In this document: positions 32,323 to 40,178 of the stretch, in pieces
Layout of the letters: each line of letters opens with the position of its first letter
Position numbering within the stretch: the stretch's first letter is position 1
Assembly: GCF_014203235.1 (NCBI RefSeq)
Contig: NZ_JACHIN010000008.1
Span: forward strand, 62,001-126,000
DNA: 64,000 bases
Source of the DNA: Nonomuraea endophytica
GTDB taxonomy: Bacteria; Actinomycetota; Actinomycetes; Streptosporangiales; Streptosporangiaceae
Direction of reading: 5' to 3'
The notes under the pieces: model-generated
What the model was told of the DNA's origin: nothing
The model's database searches: none
Seen by the model: the letters and a program-made list of their open reading frames with translations, nothing else
Made by a program: the position numbers and the translations under genes

Positions 32323-34872
32323 GTGGAATTTCGGATCATGGGGCCGCTAGAGGTGCGTCACGACGGGGAGGACCGCACCCCCACCGCGCCCAAGCACCGC
32401 GACCTGCTGACCATGTTCGTGCTCAACGCCCGCCGCCCGCTGAGCCTCGGACGGCTGCGCCACCTGTTATGGCCCCGCGAGGGCGACGACCGCTCCGACT
32501 CGCTGGTCCGCGGCTACATCGGCCACCTGCGCCAGCTCCTCGGCAAGGACGTGATCACCACGGTCTCCGGCACCTACACGCTGGCCGTGGAGGAGGAGCA
32601 GCTCGACGTCAACCGGTTCAGGAGCCTGGTCGAGCAGGGCGGCTACGACGAGGCGCTGACGCTGTGGCGCGGCCAGGCGCTGGAGGACGTCGACCCCGAC
32701 GGCTCGCGCTGGCTGGAGACCGGACGGCTGCGCGAGGAGCTGGAGGAGCTGCGCCTGCTGGCCATCGAGCGCAGAACCCAGCGGGCCCTCGACGCCGGAC
32801 GGCACCGGGACATCCTCGCCGAACTACGCGGCCTGGTCACCAGGCACCCGCTCTGGCAGCGCTTCCGCGGGCAGTACATGCTGGCCCTCTACCGCAGCGG
32901 CCGGCGCGTGGACGCCCTGGCCGCCTACGCGGCGCTGCGCGATGAGCTCGACGGCGGCCACGCCATCGAACCCGACCCCGACCTGCAGCTGCTCTACCAC
33001 CGCATGCTGCACGACGACGTCTCCCTGCACGTCTCCGCCGGGCCGCCGGTGCTGCTGCCGCGCGACGTGGCCGACTTCACCGGCCGGGGCGAACTGCTGG
33101 AAGAGGTGGTCGGGGACCAGGTGGTCGTCCACGGCCAGGCGGGGACGGGCAAGTCGGCGCTGGCCGTGCACGCGGCATGGCAGCAGCGCGCCAGCTTCCC
33201 CGACGGCATCCTCTACGCCGACCTGCGCGAGAACGGCGACCCCGCCGCGGTGCTGGAGGACTTCCTGCGCTGGCTCGGCTGCCCCGCCCAGGCCGTCCCC
33301 GACTCGCCGGAGAGCCGCGAGCGGCTGCTGCGCGCCTACGCGGCCGGCCGCCGCCTGCTGGTCCTGCTCGACAACGCCACCGACGAGGAGCAGGTACGCC
33401 CGCTGCTGACCTCCTCCCCCACGATCATCACCAGCCGGTCGGCGCTGGCCGGCCTGCCCGGCGCCAGGCGGCTGCCGGTCGGCGTGCTCGGCGCCGAGGA
33501 GTCGCTGGAACTGCTGACCAGAAGCTCGGGCCGCGAGCCCGGCGAGGCGCTGGTCCGGCTGGCCCGCTTCTGCGGCGGGCTGCCGCTCGCGCTGCGCGTG
33601 GCCGGATCCCGGCTGGCCGCCCGGCCCGCCTGGACCGCCGACTACCTCGTCGGCCTGCTGGAGGACGAGCACCGGCGGCTCGACGGCCTGCACGCCGGCG
33701 ACCAGACCGTGCGCAGCGCCTTCGCCATCGGCTACGACAGCCTGCCGGAGGAGGCCCGGCGGACGCTGCGCGGGCTCGGCGCGCTGTCGGCGCCCGACGT
33801 CGGCGACTGGGTGGCCGAGGTCTTCGGCGGCCAGGCCGAGGCGCTGGTGGAGGCGGGCCTGCTGGAGGCTTACACGGTGGACGTGGCCGGGCAGGTCCGC
33901 TACCGCACGCACGAGCTGGTCCGGCTGTTCGCCCGCGAGCAGCCGGACCCGCCGGGGCTGTCCGCGCTGGTCACGCTGGCGCTGGCCAGGGTGCGGGTCT
34001 CCCGCTTCCCGCTGGTCTCCGGCGATCCCGCGGCCGCCTTCGCCACCCGCGAGATCAAGGAGTCGGTGCGGTGGCTGGCCGCCGAACGCGGCTTCCTCGT
34101 CGCCCTGACCGGCGACCTGTGGCGGGCCGGGCTGGACGCCGACTGCTGGCGGCTCGCGCACCTGCTGACGCCGTTCCTGGAACGCCACCGCCATCTGGAC
34201 GACTGGCGTACCATCCTGGCCCACGCCCTGCCCGCCGCCCAGGCCACCGGCGACCCGCGGGCCGAGGCCCTGATCCTGCGCGACGAGGGCGACCTGCTCC
34301 TCGCCGAGCACCGGTGGCAGGAGGCGCACGAACGCCTCCGCCTGGCCCTGGGCCTGTTCCACCGCACGGGCTCGGTGCGCGACGCCCACCACACCCGCCG
34401 CCGCCTGGCCCGCGCCCACCTGGAACTGGACCGCCCGCAGGACGCCGAACGCCTGCTGACCACCTGCCTGGAGGCGGCCGAGGACGAGCGCGAGCGCGCC
34501 GACACCCTGCTCGTCCTCGGCGAGGTGCTGCGCCGCGCGGGCCGCCCGGAGGAGGCCGCCGCACACCTGACCGCCGCCGCCGAACACCTCGCCGGCCTCG
34601 GCGACCGCCACCGCCGCACCGACGCGCTGCTCGCCCTCTCCTCGGTACGGCTGGCGCAGCACGACGTCCCGTCCGCCCGCGACGCCGCGGAAGAGGCCAG
34701 GAGCATCGCCCTGCGACTCGGCGACCGCCTGCTCGACGCCGCGGCGCTGACGGCCCTGGCCGAGGTCAACACGGCCGAGGGCGCCACCGGCCGCGCGGCC
34801 GAGCTGACCGCCCAGGCCCGTCACATCCTGAGCGAGCTTGTCCAGACAGGTGCTCCACTTGTCCACCCTTGA
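32323..34872 (+). CDS. BTAD/NB-ARC transcriptional regulator with TPRs (AfsR-like)
   Basis: The 849-residue product has an OmpR-like DNA-binding domain (1-95, MEFRIMGPLEVRHDG start), a BTAD domain (about 95-245), an NB-ARC ATPase with P-loop GQAGTGKSA near 271-279 and LLVLLDNATDEEQV Walker B. C-terminal TPR-like helices run from about 620. This is the AfsR/SARP architecture. GTG 32323 is the start. AfsR-type proteins activate secondary-metabolite or developmental genes when phosphorylated by AfsK-type kinases. The divergent kinase gene makes such regulation plausible. A hairpin overlaps its stop codon. Confidence 0.92.
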   Translation: MEFRIMGPLEVRHDGEDRTPTAPKHRDLLTMFVLNARRPLSLGRLRHLLWPREGDDRSDSLVRGYIGHLRQLLGKDVITTVSGTYTLAVEEEQLDVNRFRSLVEQGGYDEALTLWRGQALEDVDPDGSRWLETGRLREELEELRLLAIERRTQRALDAGRHRDILAELRGLVTRHPLWQRFRGQYMLALYRSGRRVDALAAYAALRDELDGGHAIEPDPDLQLLYHRMLHDDVSLHVSAGPPVLLPRDVADFTGRGELLEEVVGDQVVVHGQAGTGKSALAVHAAWQQRASFPDGILYADLRENGDPAAVLEDFLRWLGCPAQAVPDSPESRERLLRAYAAGRRLLVLLDNATDEEQVRPLLTSSPTIITSRSALAGLPGARRLPVGVLGAEESLELLTRSSGREPGEALVRLARFCGGLPLALRVAGSRLAARPAWTADYLVGLLEDEHRRLDGLHAGDQTVRSAFAIGYDSLPEEARRTLRGLGALSAPDVGDWVAEVFGGQAEALVEAGLLEAYTVDVAGQVRYRTHELVRLFAREQPDPPGLSALVTLALARVRVSRFPLVSGDPAAAFATREIKESVRWLAAERGFLVALTGDLWRAGLDADCWRLAHLLTPFLERHRHLDDWRTILAHALPAAQATGDPRAEALILRDEGDLLLAEHRWQEAHERLRLALGLFHRTGSVRDAHHTRRRLARAHLELDRPQDAERLLTTCLEAAEDERERADTLLVLGEVLRRAGRPEEAAAHLTAAAEHLAGLGDRHRRTDALLALSSVRLAQHDVPSARDAAEEARSIALRLGDRLLDAAALTALAEVNTAEGATGRAAELTAQARHILSELVQTGAPLVHP

Positions 34873-34882
34873 CCAGGGTGGA
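34862..34882 (+). terminator. Hairpin spanning the BTAD-regulator stop codon
   Basis: TCCACCCT-5-AGGGTGGA is a perfect 8-bp stem whose loop begins with the TGA stop codon (34870-34872). No T-run follows, so termination is uncertain. It may instead affect mRNA stability. Confidence 0.45.
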
Positions 34883-34961
34883 TACTCGTCAGACTGCGTA
34901 CATCTGAGCTTTACTTTGCCAGTGGATGCTCTCTTCGGACAGCCAGCCACAAGGAGCCCCG

Positions 34962-36506
34962 ATGCGTCTACTCCCCCTGTTAGCCGCCGCCCTCCTCGCG
35001 ATGACCGCCGTGACCGTGCCCGCCCACGCCGCCGTACCCGACGGCACGCTCGCCCTCGAATCGAGCGCCGTGCGGGCCGGCGAGCCGATCAGGCTCTCCT
35101 ACTCCACGCCCCGCCCGAACGCCACCAACTGGGTCGGCCTCTACACCGAACCCGGCAACGGCCCCGTCGCCGAGCAGTTCGTCGGCCCGTCGCTCAAGTG
35201 GGTCTACACCCCCAGCGCCAACGGCACCGCCACCCTGCCCACCCAGGGCCTGGAGCCCGGCGAGTACGTCGTCTACTACCTCGCCCAGGACGGCTACGCC
35301 TGGCTGGCCCGGCCCGCCCGGCTCAGGCTGGTCAGCTCCACCGCCCTGCGCTTCGTCACCTCGCCCTTCACGCTGCGCAACGGACGGGCCGGCACGCCGT
35401 ACGGTGCGAGCGTCACAGGACTGGTGAAAGGCGACACGAGCGGACTGACCTTCACCAAGAAGGCGGGCGCGGCGTGGATCGCCGTCGCCGCCGACGGCCG
35501 GATCAGCGGCACCCCCACCGCTGCCGGAACCTCCGCGCTCACCGTCGAGGCGCGCAACACGGCCGGGCAGACGAGCACGGCCTCGGTCTCGATCCGGGTA
35601 CGCGGCGCGAGCGAGACGCTGGTGCCCCGGCTGAAGGCGATGAGCTGGAACCTGTGGCACGGCGGCAGCCAGATCTCCGGCGGCCGGGAGAAGCAACTGC
35701 GCTTCCTGCTGGACCGCGACGTGGACGTGGTCGGGCTGCAGGAGACGTCCTCGACCTCGGCGCAGGAGCTCGCCCAGGCGCTCGGCTGGGACCACTTCCA
35801 GGCCGGCGCCGACCTGGGCATCATCAGCCGCTACCCGATCACCGCGCGCGGCCCGCTGCCGTCGCAGTCCGGCCTGGCCGGCATCTACGCCCGCGTCCGC
35901 CTCGACGAGCGCACCGGCCGCGAACTGGTCCTGTGGAACGCCCACCTCGGCTACACCCCCTACGGCCCCTACGACGGCTGCTTCTCCAACCGCACCACCC
36001 AGCAGTTGCTCACCCGCGAGGCGGACTCCGGCCGCACCGGCCAGATCCAGGCGATCGTCCAGGCCATGGGCGGCCACCTGCAGGCCGCCGGGACCCACCC
36101 CGTGCTCCTGACCGGCGACTTCAACGCCCCCTCGCACCTCGACTACACCACCGCGGCGGCGTCGTCGCACTGCGGGCGCTCCGGCATCCCGTGGCCGACC
36201 TCGAAGGTCCCCGAGCAGGCCGGGCTCAAGGACTCCTACCGCGTCGCCCGCCCCAACCCGGTCACCGCGCCCGGCAACACGTGGTCGCCCGTCTACAAGA
36301 CCTTCACCGGCGGCTACGGCTACGACCACCGCATCGGCGACCCCGAGCCGCAGGACCGCATCGACTTCGTCCACTACGCGGGCGGGCTGAGCGTCGAGTC
36401 CTCCGACGCGGTCGTCGCCGGGACCCCGGCCCCGCACCCCGGCCACGGCGGCAACGAGTGGACCTCCGACCACGCCGCCGTCCTGACCACGTTCACCGTC
36501 TCCTGA
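34962..36506 (+). CDS. Secreted endonuclease/exonuclease/phosphatase family protein
   Basis: The 514-residue product has a Sec signal peptide (1 to about 24, ending VPAHAA), a beta-domain (25-130), a putative Ig-like repeat (GRISGTPTAAGTSALTV), and a C-terminal EEP phosphodiesterase domain: MSWNLWHGG, VVGLQETS, LWNAHLGYTPYGP, LTGDFNAPSH and the catalytic WTSDHAAV. It is probably an extracellular DNase or phosphodiesterase. AAGGAG lies 6 nt before ATG 34962. A palindromic terminator follows. Confidence 0.9.
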   Translation: MRLLPLLAAALLAMTAVTVPAHAAVPDGTLALESSAVRAGEPIRLSYSTPRPNATNWVGLYTEPGNGPVAEQFVGPSLKWVYTPSANGTATLPTQGLEPGEYVVYYLAQDGYAWLARPARLRLVSSTALRFVTSPFTLRNGRAGTPYGASVTGLVKGDTSGLTFTKKAGAAWIAVAADGRISGTPTAAGTSALTVEARNTAGQTSTASVSIRVRGASETLVPRLKAMSWNLWHGGSQISGGREKQLRFLLDRDVDVVGLQETSSTSAQELAQALGWDHFQAGADLGIISRYPITARGPLPSQSGLAGIYARVRLDERTGRELVLWNAHLGYTPYGPYDGCFSNRTTQQLLTREADSGRTGQIQAIVQAMGGHLQAAGTHPVLLTGDFNAPSHLDYTTAAASSHCGRSGIPWPTSKVPEQAGLKDSYRVARPNPVTAPGNTWSPVYKTFTGGYGYDHRIGDPEPQDRIDFVHYAGGLSVESSDAVVAGTPAPHPGHGGNEWTSDHAAVLTTFTVS

Positions 36507-36518
36507 CCGAATGGCCGT

Positions 36519-36556
36519 CATGCCCGGCACCCGCTGTCCCCAGGGGTCCGGGCATG
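36519..36556. terminator. Terminator between convergent EEP and membrane-protein genes
   Basis: CATGCCCGG and CCGGGCATG form a perfect 9-bp stem 13 bp after the EEP stop, with a 20-nt loop. Confidence 0.6.
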
Positions 36557-36607
36557 CGGCTCACCGGCGCTACAGCCTTCTAGGCTCCGGCCTGCGGCTC
36601 TTCGGTC

Positions 36608-37093
36608 TTAGTTGCGGCGTGGGAGCAGGGACAGGACGGCGAAGACCACGACGGCCAGCGCGCTGCCCAGGGCGGCGAACCACCCGTACTGCAGCACCGG
36701 CTCGATGGCCAGGAAACCGCCCAGGTCAACCGAGATCCGATCGCCCGCGCCCCGAGGGTCGGCCACGAACAGCACCAAAACGGCCGCGGCCACCCCGCCG
36801 GGGATCGCCGCCAGCCCGGCCCACGGCCGGCGTCCCGTCATCAGCCCGGCCACCCCGAACGCGCCCGCGACCAGCCCGGCGATCAGGGTGTAGACGCCGA
36901 AGCCGTCGTCGATGCCGCGCACCGTCCTGACGACGCCCGCGCCGATCAGGTCGCTGCGCGCCGAGAGCCCCGCCCAGGGCAGGATCGCGCAGACCACCAG
37001 CAGCGCCCCGGCCGCGACGACGGCGAGCGCGTAGCCCCTGCGTGTCTTGCGTTCCGGCCGGCCCGACACCCGCGGCGAAAGGTAGTCGCCCAC
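36608..37093 (-). CDS. Four-helix membrane protein of unknown function
   Basis: The 161-residue protein has four hydrophobic segments (ALAVVAAGALLVVCAILPWAG; VYTLIAGLVAGAFGVAGLM; LAAIPGGVAAAVLVLFVAD; GWFAALGSALAVVVFAVLSLL), with an Arg-rich N-terminus in the cytoplasm. It resembles generic actinobacterial DUF membrane proteins; no function assigned. I chose GTG 37093 because TATGGT lies 6 nt upstream. The longer frame to 37294 overlaps era and looks false. Confidence 0.75.
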   Translation of the reverse strand: MGDYLSPRVSGRPERKTRRGYALAVVAAGALLVVCAILPWAGLSARSDLIGAGVVRTVRGIDDGFGVYTLIAGLVAGAFGVAGLMTGRRPWAGLAAIPGGVAAAVLVLFVADPRGAGDRISVDLGGFLAIEPVLQYGWFAALGSALAVVVFAVLSLLPRRN

Positions 37094-37099
37094 CCGATC

Positions 37100-37105
37100 A
37101 CCATA
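37100..37105 (-). promoter_or_regulatory. -10 box TATGGT, leaderless start
   Basis: On the minus strand TATGGT lies 6 nt before GTG 37093, in the 52-bp gap after era. Confidence 0.5.
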
Positions 37106-37145
37106 AGCCCGCCCGGCGTCGCGCACCACAACCCCGCCGGTGAGG

Positions 37146-38054
37146 TCAGTCGAAGAAGCCCAGCCTGCGCAGCTGCTTCGGGTCGCGCTGCCAGTCCTTG
37201 GCGACGCTGATGCGCAGGTCGAGGTAGACGCGGGTGCCGAGCAGCGCCTCGATCTGCTTGCGGGCCCTGGTGCCCACGTCTCGCAGCCGTTCACCCTTGT
37301 GCCCGATGATGATGGCCTTCTGCGAGGGGCGCTCCACGAACAGGTGCGCGTAGATGTCCAGCAGGTCGTCGCGGCCCTCGCGGGGCAGCATCTCGTCGAC
37401 CACGACGGCGATCGAGTGGGGCAGCTCGTCGCGTACCCCCTCCAGCGCCGCCTCCCTGATCAGCTCGCCGACCAGGACCTGCTCGGGCTCGTCGGTGAGG
37501 CGGCCGTCCTCATACAGCGGCGGCGACTCGGGCATGTGCCGGACGAGCACGTCGGCCAGCGTGCCGAGGTTGTCGCCGGAGGTCGCGGAGACCGGGACGA
37601 TGTCGGCGAACTCCCCCAGCTCCGAGACGGCCAGCAGCTGCTCGGCGATCTGCTCCTTGGAGGCCAGGTCGCACTTGGTGACCACGGCCACGACGGGCGT
37701 CTTCTTCACCGCGGCGAGCTTCTCGGCGATGAAACGGTCGCCCTTGCCGATCGCGTCACCGGCGGGCACGCAGAAGCCGATGACGTCCACCTCGGTGAGC
37801 GTGGACAGCACCAGGCTGTCGAGGCGCTCGCCGAGCAGGGTGCGCGGGCGGTGCAGGCCCGGCGTGTCAACGATGATCAACTGGGCGTCGGGCCGGTGGA
37901 CGATGCCCCGGATGACGCGCCGGGTGGTCTGCGGCTTGGACGAGGTGATGGCCACCTTGGTGCCGACCAGGGCGTTCATCAGCGTGGACTTGCCGACGTT
38001 CGGCCTCCCCACGAAGCAGGCGAAACCGGCGCGATGATTGTCTGGCGAAGTCAC
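37146..38054 (-). CDS. era: GTPase Era
   Basis: The 302-residue product has the Era GTPase (G1 GRPNVGKST at 16-24, G2 TTRR, G3 DTPGLH, G4 TKCD) followed by a C-terminal KH domain (REAALEGVRDELPHSIAV, IIIGHKGERLRDVGTRAR). It binds 16S rRNA and assists 30S maturation. Its position downstream of phoH, ybeY and the CBS-domain gene is the conserved actinobacterial order. Confidence 0.97.
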   Translation of the reverse strand: MTSPDNHRAGFACFVGRPNVGKSTLMNALVGTKVAITSSKPQTTRRVIRGIVHRPDAQLIIVDTPGLHRPRTLLGERLDSLVLSTLTEVDVIGFCVPAGDAIGKGDRFIAEKLAAVKKTPVVAVVTKCDLASKEQIAEQLLAVSELGEFADIVPVSATSGDNLGTLADVLVRHMPESPPLYEDGRLTDEPEQVLVGELIREAALEGVRDELPHSIAVVVDEMLPREGRDDLLDIYAHLFVERPSQKAIIIGHKGERLRDVGTRARKQIEALLGTRVYLDLRISVAKDWQRDPKQLRRLGFFD

Positions 38055-38072
38055 ATAGTCGATTGTGGCCCA

Positions 38073-38552
38073 TCAGGCACCATGCTGCCGCCACCAGGCA
38101 TACGCGTCGGGCAGCACGTGCGGCGACCACGAGGTCATGTCGAGCGCGGCCATATCCTCGGGCGCGGCCCAGGTGAAGTCGTTGATCTCCTCGCCGTCCG
38201 GGGTGGGCGTGGCGGCTCCGGTGAGCACGCAGGCGTAGGCGGCGATGACGTAGGCGACCTCGTGGCCGTTGGGGTAGTGGGTGCGGAAGTCCGGCCCGCC
38301 GTACACGCCGATCAGGCCGCGCACCGAAGCCTCCACGGACAGTTCCTCGCGCAGCTCGCGCACGACGGCGTCTTCCGGGCGCTCGTCGGGGTCGACGCCG
38401 CCGCCGGGCGCCGCCCACTTCCCGACGTCGCCGTGGCGCGCGAGCAGCAGCCGCCCCTCCGCGTCGAACACGCACGCCGTCACCGAGGGCAGCACCAGCA
38501 ACCGCCCGCCCACCACGGCCCTGAGCTCGGCCAGGAACGGCGACATCGCCAT
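38073..38552 (-). CDS. Nudix hydrolase
   Basis: The 159-residue product carries a full Nudix box (GGGVDPDERPEDAVVRELRE followed by ELSV) with the expected Glu residues, so it hydrolyses a nucleoside-diphosphate-linked substrate. MutT-like length. ATG 38552 starts 1 bp after the stop of the cytidine-deaminase-like gene, indicating one operon leading into era. Substrate unknown. Confidence 0.92.
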   Translation of the reverse strand: MAMSPFLAELRAVVGGRLLVLPSVTACVFDAEGRLLLARHGDVGKWAAPGGGVDPDERPEDAVVRELREELSVEASVRGLIGVYGGPDFRTHYPNGHEVAYVIAAYACVLTGAATPTPDGEEINDFTWAAPEDMAALDMTSWSPHVLPDAYAWWRQHGA

Positions 38553-38553
38553 G

Positions 38554-38871
38554 TCAGCCCCTCAACCGGCCGTCGGGACCGGCCACGAGCAGCTTGCCGC
38601 CCAGCTCGCCGACCACCGCGGCGTCCGCCTCACTCGGGCCCTCGCCCTCGGTGACCAGCGCGGCGGCCTCCAGACTCCGCGCGCCGCTGGAGATCGCCAT
38701 GGCCGCGGCGACCTGCACGGCCGAGAGCGTGAGCGCGTCGAGCGCGACGTTGGTGGCCGAGTAGGTGCGCCCGGTCTCATCGCGTACGGCGGCGCCTTCC
38801 CGCGAGCCGTTGCGCGCCCTGGCCGACCGGGCCAGCGTGATGATCTTGCTGTCTTCGGGATCGAGAGTCAC
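38554..38871 (-). CDS. Cytidine-deaminase-like protein lacking zinc ligands
   Basis: The 105-residue product resembles the short proteins annotated as cytidine deaminase next to era in actinomycetes (ITLARSARARNGSREGAAVRDETGRTYSATNVALDALTLSAVQVA, with the central part giving the fold). It contains no Cys and no His at all, so the HAE and PCxxC zinc motifs are absent and deaminase activity is not possible by the known mechanism. GTG 38871 is the start. It may be a structural or regulatory relic. Confidence 0.7.
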   Translation of the reverse strand: MTLDPEDSKIITLARSARARNGSREGAAVRDETGRTYSATNVALDALTLSAVQVAAAMAISSGARSLEAAALVTEGEGPSEADAAVVGELGGKLLVAGPDGRLRG

Positions 38872-38882
38872 GGAAGACTAGG

Positions 38883-39515
38883 TTAGGCCCTGGCCATCCC
38901 GAGCACCGACCGTGCGAGAAGCTCCGTTCGCTTCTGATCGACCCGCTTGAACCCGGTGTGCACCAGGGACACCAAAGTGTCCCCTTCACGGACAAGCAAC
39001 ACGTGCAGCGCGTACGGATACCCGTTGAGCCGCCCCGCCAGCTCCGCCGCCACCGCCTCGTCGCCCATGCCGCCGACCGGGAGCGTACGCAGCCGCAGAT
39101 CGGTCCCGGCGCCGGCATTGACCGCCTGGCACTCGCGCAGCGCCTTGCCGAGGTCGTCGATGTGCCACTCCGCCTCGGTCCCGGCATACCGCGCCAGCGC
39201 CACCCCGGCCGTCTCCCCCAGCGCGTGGCCGGGATAGCTGGCCGCCGCCTGCGCGGTGAGCGCCCGCCGCGGCGCCTTCCCGGCCGCAGGATCGAGTACG
39301 GCACGGCAGTTCCGGTCACGGGCGGCGAACGGCACCTTCCACGCCTCCTGCGGCCGTGGCGAGAATCCGTCGGGCAGCTTGGGATCCTTGTTCAGGATCT
39401 CCCTGAGCCGCTCCTGCGCCCGCAGGTCGAGCTGCGCGTCGACGTTCTCGCCCGCGCACGCGGTCAGCCCCGCCATGAGCAGCGCGCCGACGATGATCCA
39501 CACTCCGCGTTCCAT
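38883..39515 (-). CDS. Hypothetical lipoprotein
   Basis: The 210-residue product has a signal peptide with lipobox LTAC (Cys20), followed by a mature region with no recognised domain. Two further Cys (RDRNCRAV, LRECQAV) may form a disulfide. A C-terminal beta-alpha segment (YPYALHVLLVREGDTLVSLVHTGF) suggests a compact extracytoplasmic domain. ATG 39515 follows GGGGGGAACC. The longer frame to 39641 lacks a signal. It ends 11 bp before the deaminase-like gene. Confidence 0.75.
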   Translation of the reverse strand: MERGVWIIVGALLMAGLTACAGENVDAQLDLRAQERLREILNKDPKLPDGFSPRPQEAWKVPFAARDRNCRAVLDPAAGKAPRRALTAQAAASYPGHALGETAGVALARYAGTEAEWHIDDLGKALRECQAVNAGAGTDLRLRTLPVGGMGDEAVAAELAGRLNGYPYALHVLLVREGDTLVSLVHTGFKRVDQKRTELLARSVLGMARA

Positions 39516-40178
39516 GGTTCCCCCCGGAGTGCGATCTCCCCGGAACGCGAATGCGGCAATCCACCGGAGAAGCCAACAACCGGTCAGATGCCTATGGAAA
39601 CGCTTAAGGGTGCTCTCGCCCGGTTTATCGGACGAGAACACCCTTTACGCCGAGCAACGTCGCGATCAGCTGACCGAGACGTTGCCGTCCCCCCAGGGGC
39701 TACCTCGCGCCGCGAACCCCACCCGGAGTCCGGATCACCCCTCTGCGACACCCACCGCACTGGGCGTCTGTGAATAGATTGCGGCACGTCGCTTGCATTT
39801 CGCTTGTAGAACACTTAATACGACTTTGTACGACTTCCCGCCGCCTCCCACCTGCGAAAACCCCACCAAACCCCCGCCGGGCACCCACCCCCAGCCCAGC
39901 AACACGCGACCCCCAGGGCACACCCCGATCCCCGAGAGCCACCCCCCGCCCGGCCAACCCCCGGAGAGCTGAGCCGCCGAGGCAGGCGCTGCCGAGTCGG
40001 CCACACCAGGACGGCTCCCCGAGGCAGGCCCACGGCGAGCCCACACACCCGGCAGGTCACACGCCCCTCCTGGCGGCGTCCGTCAAGAGGCCGCAACCCG
40101 TCGGCGCCGCGCCAGGTGGTGGGGCTGGAGCACGAGGGCAGGCGGGCGGGCCGAAGCCCGTGCATGTGAGGGGTGGGG
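39516..40178. other. 663-bp gene-free interval with hairpin and G-rich tract
   Basis: No frame here has actinobacterial coding character. The first half holds the lipoprotein promoter area and a stem-loop (39606-39645). Around 39789-39821 there are two TCGCTTG heptamers 11 bp apart and an AT-rich patch with TAATAC. From about 39840 to 40000 the minus strand is a chain of G-runs (GGGGGTGGG, GGCGGGGG, GGTGGGG and others). The end abuts the CBS-domain gene stop. A small RNA or regulatory element is possible but not shown. Confidence 0.6.
39606..39645. terminator. Stem-loop AAGGGTG/CACCCTT
   Basis: AAGGGTG (39606-39612) and CACCCTT (39639-39645), with inner arms CTCG/CGAG, form an interrupted hairpin followed by T residues. 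It could end a transcript entering the gap. Direction uncertain. Confidence 0.45.

Noticed and set aside
32824..34950. 708-codon minus-strand frame
   Set aside because: Antisense to the BTAD/NB-ARC gene and without any domain; a shadow.
39815..40165. Minus-strand frames in the gene-free interval
   Set aside because: Trp/Gly/Arg-rich translations from G-runs, with no ribosome site or family similarity.
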